Made by a program: the position numbers and the translations under genes. 26,059 nt of DNA, taken from NCBI GenBank assembly GCA_023410905.1, contig JAEYPL010000360.1, forward strand, positions 1 to 26,059, read 5' to 3'. The notes under the pieces were generated by a model that ran no database searches, had not been told where the DNA came from, and saw nothing but the letters and a program-made list of their open reading frames with translations. Source of the DNA: Pseudomonadota bacterium. GTDB lineage: Bacteria; Pseudomonadota; Alphaproteobacteria; Rhizobiales; Hyphomicrobiaceae. Of the stretch, positions 8,938 through 16,728 are shown piece after piece (positions within the stretch are counted from its first letter, which is position 1; the number at the start of each line of letters is the position of its first letter).

Positions 8938-9315
8938 GTGTCGGCTGCACCTGTGGTTGCCATCATCGACGACGACGAGTCCCTGCGGCTCGCGCTCGTT
9001 GGACTTGTGAGGTCTCTCGGCTACGAGGCGCGCGGCTTTCCGTCCGCCGACGCCTTCGTCCAGACCGGCGAGCTCGCGTCCTATACGTGCATCGTCACCG
9101 ACATTCAGATGCCCGGCATGAGCGGTATCGAGCTGAAGGAATATCTGGCCGCCCGGCAGATCGCCCTGCCGGTCATCATGATCACTGGCCGACCCGACCC
9201 GACGCTCGAAGAGAAGGCGCGGGCATCCGGCGCCGCCGGGTTCCTGCGAAAACCGTTCGAAGCGAGCGCCCTCATCAGCTATCTCGATGGTGCTTTGGGG
9301 ACCGCCTCTACGTAG
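8938..9315 (+). CDS. Single-domain response regulator (lone receiver)
   Basis: 125-aa receiver domain without an output domain. It has acidic residues IIDDDE (from 9), phospho-acceptor D55 in IVTDIQMPGMSG, T83 in MITGRPD and K105 in FLRKPF. The start is GTG at 8938, supported by AAGGA six bases upstream; no ATG lies in a suitable place. A 126-nt gap separates it from the FixJ-like gene, and the kinase gene follows 51 nt later. A lone receiver beside a kinase and a full regulator often acts as a phosphate sink, phosphorelay intermediate or kinase modulator; which applies here is inference. Confidence 0.88.
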   Translation: MSAAPVVAIIDDDESLRLALVGLVRSLGYEARGFPSADAFVQTGELASYTCIVTDIQMPGMSGIELKEYLAARQIALPVIMITGRPDPTLEEKARASGAAGFLRKPFEASALISYLDGALGTAST

Positions 9316-9369
9316 AGCCGATGGGATCCGGCACGTCTAGCGCGCAGGAAGGCAACAGGGTGTGCTGTG

Positions 9370-9440
9370 ATGGCGTCGGAAGATTTCGGCTTACTTGATC
9401 TGATCGGCGAGTCATCGTTCGCGATCTCGAAGGGCGGGTC
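9370..9440 (+). pseudogene. Frameshifted N-terminus of the PAS histidine kinase
   Basis: An ATG at 9370 (or GTG at 9367) with CAGGG just upstream opens a frame reading MASEDFGLLDLIGES. The kinase frame, offset by one base, reads IVRDLEGRVVAWN from about 9414 and is blocked upstream by TGA at 9396-9398. The two pieces join into a normal PAS-domain start if one base were added near 9410-9416. So the native kinase start is probably here, and one base is missing by mutation or sequencing error. No slippery heptamer suggests programmed shifting. Confidence 0.65.
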
Positions 9441-12400
9441 GTGGCGTGGAACACCGCGTCCGAGAGGCTCTACAAATGCCCGCGCGGCTATGCGCTCGGC
9501 AAGCCCGCCGACGACATCCTCGGGAGCGTCTACCCCACGCCCCTCGCCGAGATCGAGGCGCACGTGAAAACGCACGGGACCTGGAAGGGCGAGGTCAGGC
9601 GGTCGACGGAAGCCGGTCAGGGACTTTGGATCCTCGCACAATGGTCACTCCGCCGTTCCGCTGACGGGGAAGCTGTGGCCATCGTCGAGACAGGCCGCGA
9701 TATTACGCTATCGAAGCAGTCGGAGAACGCGCTCCGCTATAGCGAGTACCGCTACCGAAATCTGTTCCAGGCCATGGCGGCTTCGTTCTGGGAACTCGAT
9801 TTCTCGGGCGTCGATACGATCCTTCGCACCTTGCGCAACTCCGGTGTCGAGGACTTTCGCAAGCACCTGACCGAGAACCCGGCCATCGTGCGCGACATGA
9901 TGCGCGCGACACGTGTCATCGACGTGAACGATCAATCCGTGGCCCTGTTCGGCCGCGGGGATAAGTCAGAATTGCTCGGAAGCGTCGAGCCCTTCTGGCC
10001 CGAAGAGAGCACGCGGTTCTTTGCCCAGGGCATTCTGAGCGGCGCCTCGGGCAAACCGAACTATACCGTCGAATGCAAGCTCCGCCGCATCGATGGCACG
10101 ACATTCGATGCCCTGTTCACGGCGGCCTTTCCGCCCGAGAGCATGGGCAAAGGCACGCTCGTCATCGGTATCATCGACATCACCGAGCGCAAGCAGGCAT
10201 TCGCGAAGCTCGAGGCGAGCGAACGGCGCTACCGCGATCTCTTCAACTACATGCCGATCGGCCTGTCGCAGGTCGATGCCAGCCGCTTGATTCCGATCTA
10301 TAAGAAGCTCCGCGCGGAGGGCGTCACCGACCTCAAGACCTATATCGACGAGCATCCCGAGTTCCTCGAAACGGCGATCGAAGCGCTCCACATCGAGGAG
10401 ATCAACGAGCACAACAGGCAGATATTCGGCGCCAACACGGCCGCCGAGATGTACGGGCCCATCACACGCTACTTCCAGGCGGCCCTGCCGACCATCCGCC
10501 GCTCTCTTGAAGCGCGCTATGCCGGACAGGAATTCTTCCAGGAAGAAATGAAAGCGACGCGAATGGACGGGAGCACCGCGGACGTGCTGTTCTCGACCGC
10601 ACGCCCGGGCGCCATTGCCGACAAGAGCCTCGTCGGATTCATCGACATCTCCGCGCGCAAGCGCTCCGAGGCGGCGCTACGACAGAGCGAGTACCGCTAC
10701 CGCAACATGTTCCAGGCCATGGCGGCCGCATTCTGGGAACTCGATTTCTCCGGCGCCAACGATCTCGTGCGCGGCCTGCTCAAGTCCGGCGTCACTGATC
10801 TGCGTGCGCATTTAATAGCCAACCCGGCATTCGTTCGCCAGATGATGCGGGCGACACGCGTCGTCGACGTCAACGATCAGACCGTGGCTCTTTTCGGCGG
10901 CGGCGAGAAACAACCTCTGCTCGACAATGTCGAACCGTTCTGGCCCAACGAGAGCACGCAGATCTACGCCGAGGCCTATTTGTCCGCCGCCGAGGGCCGT
11001 CCGAATTTCTCTGCCGAATGCCGTTTCCGCCGCAGCGATGGCACGTTGTTCGATGGCCTCTTCACGGTCGCCTACCCGCCGAAGGAAATGGGCCGCGGCA
11101 CGACCATGGTCGGCGTGATCGACATCACGGCGCGCAAGCAATCCGAGGAGGCTCTTCGCGCCAGTGAGCGGCGCTATCAGCACCTCTTCCAGGCCATGGC
11201 CGTTTCATTCTGGGAGGTGGATTTCACGGGCGTGCGCGATCTCGTACGCCGCCTGCGCGCATCGGGCGTGACCGACTTTCGCCAATACTTTAAGGACAAT
11301 CCCGATCACGTGCGCAGGTTCATGCGTGCGACGCGCGTCGTCGATGTCAATGATCGAACCGTCGCCCTGTTCGGACGCGGCAGCAAGGCCGAGCTTCTCA
11401 AAACCACCGAGCCCATCTGGCCTGAAGAGAGCTGGCCCGACTATATCGAGGCGATCCTCTCCTCCCTCGATGGCCAGGCGAGTTTCTCGACCGAGACGCG
11501 CCTGCGTCGCCTCGATGGCACCATCTTCGACGCGCAGTTCACCGCCTGGCACTCGCCCGACAACAAACGCGCCGGTCTCGCCGGCGTGATCGACATCACG
11601 GAACGGAAGCGGGCGCACGCCGAGTTGCAGAGCAGCAACCAGCGCTATCATCATCTCTTCCACCATCTGCCCATTCCGCTCTGGCAGATCGATTCCCGTG
11701 GCGTCATGGCGCTCGTCAAAGAGCTGCGCGATCAGGGCGTGACAGATATCGGCGAGCATCTCGACGCACATCCCGAGGTGTTCGCGCGCTCGATCGACGT
11801 GCTGTCGATCGGCGAAGTCAACCAAAGCGCCGTCCGGCTGTTCGGCGCCCGCGATCCGAGCAATCTGCGCGGTCCCATAGCGCCCTACTGGCGCGCCGGA
11901 AACGAAACACTGCGGAAGATCCTCGAGGCGCGCTTCCGCGGCGAGGAATCCTATCAGGAAGAAACAAAGCTCACGACGTATGATGGCCGCGTCGTCGAAG
12001 GCCTTTTCACATCGACCTTCGCGCCCGCCTTGACCGAACTCGGCATCAGCTTGAACAGCTTCGTCGACGCGACGGAGAAGAAGCGCGCCGAGGAGATGCT
12101 TCAGCGCGTGCAGGCCGACTTCGCCCATGCGGCCCGCGTCTCCATGCTGGGTGAGCTGACCGCCTCCATTGCGCATGAGGTGAACCAGCCGCTTGCCGCC
12201 ATCGCCGCCAATGGCGAAGCCGGTCTGCGTTGGCTCGCGCGCCCGGAGCCCGACGTCGCCGAAGTGCGTGAGATCACCAAGCGCATCGTCGCGGATGCGC
12301 GGCGCGCAGCGGATGTCATTTCGCGCATTCGGGCCATGGCCGCACGCCGCGCGCCGGAGCACGTTCCACTTTCCCTTGACGATGTCATTCGAGAGGCGCT

Positions 12401-12821
12401 TCTGTTCCTCCGCCATGAAGTACAGGCGCGGGGCGTCGTGATCACGCACCATATGGCGCGCAACGCACCGAGCGTGCGCGCGGACCGCACACAGCTCCAG
12501 CAGGTTATCGTCAATCTGGCGGTCAACGGCATGCAGGCCATGACGCACGCCACCGACGGCGAACGACAGATGATCGTCCGAACGAGCGTCGTGGATGGAT
12601 CGGGTGTCATCTGCAGTGTCGAGGACAGCGGTCCAGGCATCTCCCCTGATGGCTTGACGCGCCTCTTCGACAGCTTCTTCACGACCAAGGAAGGCGGCAT
12701 GGGCATGGGCCTGCCCATCTGCCGCTCGATCATCGAAGCACATGGCGGCCGCATTTCCGGCGACAACGCCAGCACAGTCGGCGGCGCGCGTTTCAGCTTC
12801 ACGCTGCCAGTCGCGAGCTGA
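9441..12821 (+). CDS. Soluble multi-PAS sensor histidine kinase
   Basis: 1126 aa from the GTG at 9441, the first start codon open in this frame; the true start probably lies at 9370 across a frameshift. No membrane segment is visible, so the sensor is cytoplasmic. Order: remainder of a canonical PAS domain (1-97), then five PAS-like modules of about 150 aa: A1 101-254, B1 260-410, A2 416-570, A3 575-725, B2 732-885. Most end in the PAS-terminal pattern D-I-T-x-R-K. The kinase core (about 888-1126) has phospho-acceptor H912 in ASIAHEVNQPLAAI, N-box VIVNLAVNGMQAM, G1 EDSGPGIS, F-box FDSFFTTKEGGMGMGLPICRS and G2 GGARFSFTLP. This is the FixL-like HPK4 class. Partners should be the two regulators upstream. 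The signal is unknown; I see no clear haem- or flavin-binding motif. Confidence 0.88.
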   Translation: MAWNTASERLYKCPRGYALGKPADDILGSVYPTPLAEIEAHVKTHGTWKGEVRRSTEAGQGLWILAQWSLRRSADGEAVAIVETGRDITLSKQSENALRYSEYRYRNLFQAMAASFWELDFSGVDTILRTLRNSGVEDFRKHLTENPAIVRDMMRATRVIDVNDQSVALFGRGDKSELLGSVEPFWPEESTRFFAQGILSGASGKPNYTVECKLRRIDGTTFDALFTAAFPPESMGKGTLVIGIIDITERKQAFAKLEASERRYRDLFNYMPIGLSQVDASRLIPIYKKLRAEGVTDLKTYIDEHPEFLETAIEALHIEEINEHNRQIFGANTAAEMYGPITRYFQAALPTIRRSLEARYAGQEFFQEEMKATRMDGSTADVLFSTARPGAIADKSLVGFIDISARKRSEAALRQSEYRYRNMFQAMAAAFWELDFSGANDLVRGLLKSGVTDLRAHLIANPAFVRQMMRATRVVDVNDQTVALFGGGEKQPLLDNVEPFWPNESTQIYAEAYLSAAEGRPNFSAECRFRRSDGTLFDGLFTVAYPPKEMGRGTTMVGVIDITARKQSEEALRASERRYQHLFQAMAVSFWEVDFTGVRDLVRRLRASGVTDFRQYFKDNPDHVRRFMRATRVVDVNDRTVALFGRGSKAELLKTTEPIWPEESWPDYIEAILSSLDGQASFSTETRLRRLDGTIFDAQFTAWHSPDNKRAGLAGVIDITERKRAHAELQSSNQRYHHLFHHLPIPLWQIDSRGVMALVKELRDQGVTDIGEHLDAHPEVFARSIDVLSIGEVNQSAVRLFGARDPSNLRGPIAPYWRAGNETLRKILEARFRGEESYQEETKLTTYDGRVVEGLFTSTFAPALTELGISLNSFVDATEKKRAEEMLQRVQADFAHAARVSMLGELTASIAHEVNQPLAAIAANGEAGLRWLARPEPDVAEVREITKRIVADARRAADVISRIRAMAARRAPEHVPLSLDDVIREALLFLRHEVQARGVVITHHMARNAPSVRADRTQLQQVIVNLAVNGMQAMTHATDGERQMIVRTSVVDGSGVICSVEDSGPGISPDGLTRLFDSFFTTKEGGMGMGLPICRSIIEAHGGRISGDNASTVGGARFSFTLPVAS
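9741..12095 (+). repeat. Five tandem PAS-like modules inside the kinase gene (A-B-A-A-B)
   Basis: A modules occupy about 9741-10202, 10686-11150 and 11163-11615; B modules about 10218-10670 and 11634-12095. A modules share YRNLFQAMA-SFWELDF, MRATRV-DVND and VALFG-G, and PFWPEES. B modules share the IY-KLR-EGVTDL-like helix, EIN with IFGA, GPI, and RFRGEESYQEE-like segments. A1 and A2 remain close at DNA level (compare 9746-9809 with 10690-10753). The order suggests duplication of an A-B pair plus one extra A. Confidence 0.85.
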
Positions 12822-12961
12822 GCACAAAGCCACTGCCCGCTTATTGATCATACCAACGCATGAGCCGCGCAGCCGCGCGTACAATGGCTGGCCGCCAACC
12901 CTTCCGGCATTCTCCTTCTCATAGACATGAAGCCCTCTGTCTTCGCGGAAGGATATCTCCC

Positions 12962-13768
12962 ATGACCAAGACCATCATGCTCATCCACGGTGCCTGGCTA
13001 AATGCAACGAGCTGGGAAGGCGTCAAGGCGCGCTACGAAGCCAAGGGCTACACCGTCATCGCGCCGTCCTGGCCTCTGGACGATCGTTCGCCTGCGGAGC
13101 TACGTGAAAACCCGCATCCCGATCTCGGGAATGTCGGCATCAATCGCATTCTCGATCACTACGACGGCCTCATCCGCGCACTGCCCGAGGCACCCATCCT
13201 GATCGGCCACTCGTTCGGCGGCACCGTCACGCAGCATCTGCTCGACCGCGGTCTCGGCGCGGCTGGCGTCGCAATCAATCCCGCGCCCACTTCCGGCGTT
13301 CTCGTCGGCTGGGACACGATCAAGTCTACATTCCCGGTGTTCCTGTCGTGGGGCAGCTGGCGTCGCGTGATGACGATGTCACGCGAGTTCTTCGCCACAC
13401 GCTTTGCGCAGACGATCCCTCACGCCGACGTGAACCGGCTCTACGACCGCTTCATTGTCCCGACACCCGGCAAGGTATACTGGGATGGTCTGATTGCTGC
13501 TGCCGGCAAGATCCGGTGGGACAATCCTGCGCGCGCACCCTTGCTGCTGATCGGCGGCGGTATCGATCGCATCGCGCAGTCGAAGATGACCGAGGCGATG
13601 TACGCGAAGCAGAAGGCCGCGCCCTCGAAGACCGAGCTGAAGATCTATCCCACTCGGTCACATTGGACACTCGTCGAGCCCGGCTGGGAAGAAGTTGCCG
13701 ACTTCGCGCTGGAATGGGCGGTAGCGAATGCGCGCCCGAGCAATGTCCGCACGATCCGCGCCGCGTGA
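12962..13768 (+). CDS. Alpha/beta hydrolase
   Basis: 268-aa cytoplasmic alpha/beta-hydrolase-fold protein without a signal peptide. The fold starts at IMLIHGAWLNATSWEG; the nucleophile elbow is GHSFGG (Ser near 82). The likely acid is in LLLIGGGIDRI, and the likely catalytic His is in YPTRSHWTLVE near the C-terminus. The upstream-extended frame from 12860 is rejected because GGAAGGA lies just before the ATG at 12962 and that start fits the family. Substrate is unknown; esterase, lactonase and haloperoxidase-like members share this layout. A 46-nt gap to the next hydrolase suggests one transcript. Confidence 0.85.
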   Translation: MTKTIMLIHGAWLNATSWEGVKARYEAKGYTVIAPSWPLDDRSPAELRENPHPDLGNVGINRILDHYDGLIRALPEAPILIGHSFGGTVTQHLLDRGLGAAGVAINPAPTSGVLVGWDTIKSTFPVFLSWGSWRRVMTMSREFFATRFAQTIPHADVNRLYDRFIVPTPGKVYWDGLIAAAGKIRWDNPARAPLLLIGGGIDRIAQSKMTEAMYAKQKAAPSKTELKIYPTRSHWTLVEPGWEEVADFALEWAVANARPSNVRTIRAA

Positions 13769-13814
13769 TCCACTGGTGGAATAGCGGTTCCCAACGAAGC
13801 AACAGGAGATGATC

Positions 13815-14657
13815 ATGAGTACGATCACCACGAAAGACGGAACATCGATCTTCTACAAGGACTGGGGCAAAGGTCAGCCCGTACTCTTCTCTCATGGCTG
13901 GCCGCTGACGGCGGACGCCTGGGACGCACAAATGGTGTTCCTCGGCGAGCGCGGCTACCGCGTCATTGCCCATGACCGCCGCAGTCACGGCCGCTCCAGC
14001 CAGACCTGGGACGGCAATCATATGGACCAGTATGCCGACGACCTCGCCGAGCTCATCGAGAAATTGGACCTCAAGGATCTCATCATGGTCGGCCATTCGA
14101 CCGGCGGTGGCGAAGTCACGCGCTACCTCGGCCGTCACGGGACGCGTCGCGTGAGCAAGGCCGTACTGCTCGGTGCCGTGCCACCGTTGATGCTCAAGAC
14201 CGCCGCCAATCCCGGCGGTCTCCCGATCGAGGTTTTCGATGGCATTCGCTAGGGCACGTACGACGACCGCTCCAAGTTCTTCAAGGATCTGGCCATGCCC
14301 TTCTTCGGCTACAACCGGCCGGGCGCGGTGATCTCCGAGGGCGCACGCGACAGCTTCTGGCTGCAGGGCATGATGGGCGGCATCAAAGGCCAGCTCGATT
14401 GCATCAAGCAGTTCTCGGAGGTCGATTTCACCGAGGACCTGAAGAAGATCGACATACCTGTGCTCGTCGCGCATGGCGATGACGACCAGATCGTGCCGAT
14501 CGGCGCCTCCGCCATGATGTCGTCGAAGCTCCTGAAGAACGCGACTTTGAGGATCTATCCCGGCGGCGATCACGGCTATGCCCAGACGCACCAGGATGCT
14601 TTCAATGCCGATCTCCTGGCATTCATCGAAGGCAAGCAACTGCGCGCCGCGGCCTAG
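13815..14657 (+). pseudogene. Non-haem chloroperoxidase-like alpha/beta hydrolase, interrupted by an amber codon
   Basis: The intact frame would encode about 280 residues, normal for non-haem chloroperoxidase/arylesterase-like hydrolases. TAG at 14250-14252 splits it after FDGIR; in-frame codons continue directly as GTYDDRSKFFKDLAMPFFGYNR. The oxyanion region FSHGWPL and nucleophile GHSTGGG lie before the stop, whereas catalytic Asp (AHGDDDQIVP) and His (GGDHGYAQTH) lie after it. A product ending at 14252 should be inactive. One substitution (for example AAG or CAG to TAG) explains it. The rest looks undecayed, so the event is recent, a base-call error, or readthrough occurs. AGGAG six bases before 13815 sets the start; 13809 abuts the SD. 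An ATG at 14295 lacks an SD. Confidence 0.85.
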
Positions 14658-15634
14658 TTGGTCCCCTCCCTACGACGCACAGCGCGCGCGGCCACGGCCT
14701 GAGCCCCAGGGACCGTGTCCGCCTCCTGATTGCGGGCATCCCAGTAGGGCTTGTCGCCGAAATGGGCGACGAGAAAGTCGATGAACGCGCGCACTTTCAC
14801 GGAGACATGACGTGTCGGCGGATAGAGCGCGCACAACGACAGCTCCGGCGCGCGATACTCTTTGAGCACCGCCTGGAGCTCTCCGCTGCGCAACTCCGGC
14901 CCTGCGATGAAGGTCGGCAGCAGCGCGATACCGATGCCTTGCAGCGCCGCATCACGCAGGATCTCCGCGTTGTTCGTGCACAGCCTTGACGACACACTGA
15001 GCCAGTGATCGCCGTCCTCGCCCGTGAGCTTCCACTGCACGCCCGTGCCGAGGTAATCGTATGACAGCAGCTCGTGCCCGCGCAGATCACTCGGATGCTT
15101 CGGCATCCCATGCGCCTTCAGATACGCGGGCGATGCACACAATACGCGATGCGCCGGCGCAATCCGCCGCGCGATCAGGCTCGATGACGCCATGTCCGCG
15201 ATCCGCACCGTTACGTCGAAGCCCTCCTGCACCGTATCGAGCTGCTGATCGCTGAGGATCAAATGAATGCGTAGCTCCGGATACTGCTTCATGAAGGCGC
15301 TGATCGCCTTGCCGAGATGCAGCGTGCCGAAAGACATCGGCGCGTTCACGCGAAGCATACCGCGCGGCGCGGCCTGCAATTGCGAGACGGTCAGATCCGC
15401 CTCCTCGATGTCGGCGAGAATGGCGATGCAGCGCTCGTAGTAGACGCGGCCGTTGTCTGTCGCGCTCGCACTGCGCGTCGTGCGATGCAGAAGCTGCACG
15501 CCGAGCTCGCTCTCCAGCTCCATGACGTACTTGCTGATCGCCGAGCGGGAGAGCCGCAGGGCGCGTGCGGCCTCCGAGAAGCTGCCGAGCTCTACGACCT
15601 TCGTGAAAGCGCGAATGCGCGTGAGCTTGTCCAT
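14654..15634 (-). CDS. LysR-type transcriptional regulator, divergent from the dioxygenase operon
   Basis: 326-aa DNA-binding regulator. The winged HTH is at about 1-60 (MDKLTRIRAF, VVELGSFSEAARALRLSRSAISKYV). The substrate-binding co-inducer domain spans about 90-295, and a charged tail ends in RRREGTN. The start at 15634 is the usual LysR N-terminus with GGAG eight bases upstream; an ATG two codons earlier is too near the SD. The gene is divergent from the dioxygenase gene across about 160 nt containing a perfect dyad, the standard layout for a LysR protein controlling the neighbouring operon and itself. Its TAG overlaps the TAG of the converging hydrolase inside a CTAG palindrome. The inducer is unknown; an aromatic or quinone compound would fit. 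Confidence 0.92.
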   Translation of the reverse strand: MDKLTRIRAFTKVVELGSFSEAARALRLSRSAISKYVMELESELGVQLLHRTTRSASATDNGRVYYERCIAILADIEEADLTVSQLQAAPRGMLRVNAPMSFGTLHLGKAISAFMKQYPELRIHLILSDQQLDTVQEGFDVTVRIADMASSSLIARRIAPAHRVLCASPAYLKAHGMPKHPSDLRGHELLSYDYLGTGVQWKLTGEDGDHWLSVSSRLCTNNAEILRDAALQGIGIALLPTFIAGPELRSGELQAVLKEYRAPELSLCALYPPTRHVSVKVRAFIDFLVAHFGDKPYWDARNQEADTVPGAQAVAARAVRRREGTN

Positions 15635-15712
15635 ACCCATGTCTCCGATACGGGCCCGCCACGGCCCATCGCCAATTGTCGATGATTTGGAGACAGAAAG
15701 CGCACAGTAAAC

Positions 15713-15730
15713 CGTATTGTCAATAATACG
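15713..15730. promoter_or_regulatory. Perfect 18-bp inverted repeat, candidate LysR operator
   Basis: CGTATT and AATACG flank six bases (GTCAAT) in the middle of the LysR/dioxygenase intergenic region, 79 bases from the LysR start and 65 from the dioxygenase start. LysR recognition sites are AT-rich interrupted dyads placed exactly like this. The spacing is one base wider than the textbook T-N11-A. A second imperfect dyad, CCAA with TTTGG, lies at about 15672-15690. Confidence 0.6.
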
Positions 15731-15795
15731 AGGCGACCACATATTCCGTCCAGACAGATCCAAGCACCGCCGTTCGGCGGGGAAAGGTGGGCAAA

Positions 15796-16728
15796 ATGGC
15801 TGGAATTCATCATGTTACGGCGATCGCCGGCCGCCCGAACGTCAACTTCGACTTCTACACCCGGACGCTCGGCCTGCGCTTCGTCAAGAAGACCGTCAAC
15901 TTCGACGATCCCGGCACCTATCACTTCTACTACGGTGACGAGGCCGGCAGCCCCGGCACGATCCTGACATTCTTCCCCTGGGAGCACGCGGCGCCCGGCC
16001 GTGGCGGTGTCGGCCTCACGCAGACGACATCGTTCCGCGTTCCGGTCGGCTCGATCGGCTTCTGGACGCAACGTCTCGTGGCAGCAGGTGCCAAGCACGA
16101 AGCGCCGATCAAGCGCTTCGGCGAGTGCATCCTCGACTTCACCGATCCGGACGGCATGAGCCTCGCGCTCGTCGGCGTCCCCGGCGCGGAGAATGAGACT
16201 GCCTGGACGACGAGCGACATTCCTGCCGAGCACGCGATCCGTGGCTTCCACGGCGTGACGCTCATGCTCGACAGCGCGGAGCCAACAGGTGCGATCCTCA
16301 CGGACGCGCTCGGCTTCACGAAGGTCGGTCAGGAAGGTCCGTATGTGCGCTTCAAGAGCGAGGACGCGATCGGCGGCATCGTCGACATCCGCGAGGCGAA
16401 GGGCTTCCTTCCCGGACGGATGGGGCTTGGCTCGGTTCATCATGTGGCGTTCCGCGCCAAGGATGATGCCGAGCAGGCCGAGATCGCGAAGAAGCTCCGC
16501 GAAGTACACGGGCTGATCGCGACGGAGCAGAGAGATCGGAGCTACTTCCGCTCGATCTACTTCCGCGAGCCGGGCGGCATCCTCTTCGAGGTCGCAACGG
16601 ATATCCCGGGCTTCACCATCGACGAGCCGCTTGCCACGCTCGGCGCCGATCTGAAGCTGCCACGCTTCCTGGAGCCGCAGCGTCAGCAGATCGAAGCCGT
16701 GCTGCCGACATTGGAGGTTGCAGCATGA
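15796..16728 (+). CDS. VOC-family ring-cleaving dioxygenase (MhqO/MhqE-like)
   Basis: 310-aa cytoplasmic protein of two glyoxalase/extradiol-dioxygenase modules. Module 1 starts MAGIHHVTAI and contains FYTRTLGLRFVKKTVNFDDPG. Module 2 begins near residue 150 with GFHGVTLMLD. Likely metal ligands are H6 in GIHHVT, H216 in VHHVAF and E265 in ILFEVAT. The opening block and length match the ring-cleaving dioxygenases of the Mhq group, induced by hydroquinones and catechols in Bacillus. I chose the ATG at 15796 as the standard N-terminus (AAGGTGG upstream); GTG at 15787 is possible. It heads a probable five-gene operon and overlaps the next gene by four bases. Actual substrate is inferred only. Confidence 0.88.
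   Translation: MAGIHHVTAIAGRPNVNFDFYTRTLGLRFVKKTVNFDDPGTYHFYYGDEAGSPGTILTFFPWEHAAPGRGGVGLTQTTSFRVPVGSIGFWTQRLVAAGAKHEAPIKRFGECILDFTDPDGMSLALVGVPGAENETAWTTSDIPAEHAIRGFHGVTLMLDSAEPTGAILTDALGFTKVGQEGPYVRFKSEDAIGGIVDIREAKGFLPGRMGLGSVHHVAFRAKDDAEQAEIAKKLREVHGLIATEQRDRSYFRSIYFREPGGILFEVATDIPGFTIDEPLATLGADLKLPRFLEPQRQQIEAVLPTLEVAA

Noticed and set aside
9396..9423. Programmed -1 frameshifting in the kinase gene
   Set aside because: No slippery X-XXY-YYZ heptamer or strong downstream pseudoknot is apparent; mutation or base-call error is simpler.
11205..12884. 559-codon open frame antisense to the histidine kinase
   Set aside because: It shadows a gene with clear PAS and kinase motifs. Its translation has no recognisable domain and is the usual result of high-GC third-position bias.
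14250..14252. Pyrrolysine or other recoding of the TAG codon
   Set aside because: Homologues of this family do not carry a special residue here, and TAG serves as a normal stop for the same gene and for the neighbouring LysR gene.
13452..14639. 395-codon open frame opposite the two hydrolases
   Set aside because: It is an antisense shadow; its length depends only on codon bias of the plus-strand genes, and no SD or domain is seen.
14295..14657. The downstream half of the split hydrolase as an independent gene
   Set aside because: The ATG at 14295 has no SD and begins mid-fold without the nucleophile Ser; it reads in frame with the upstream half.
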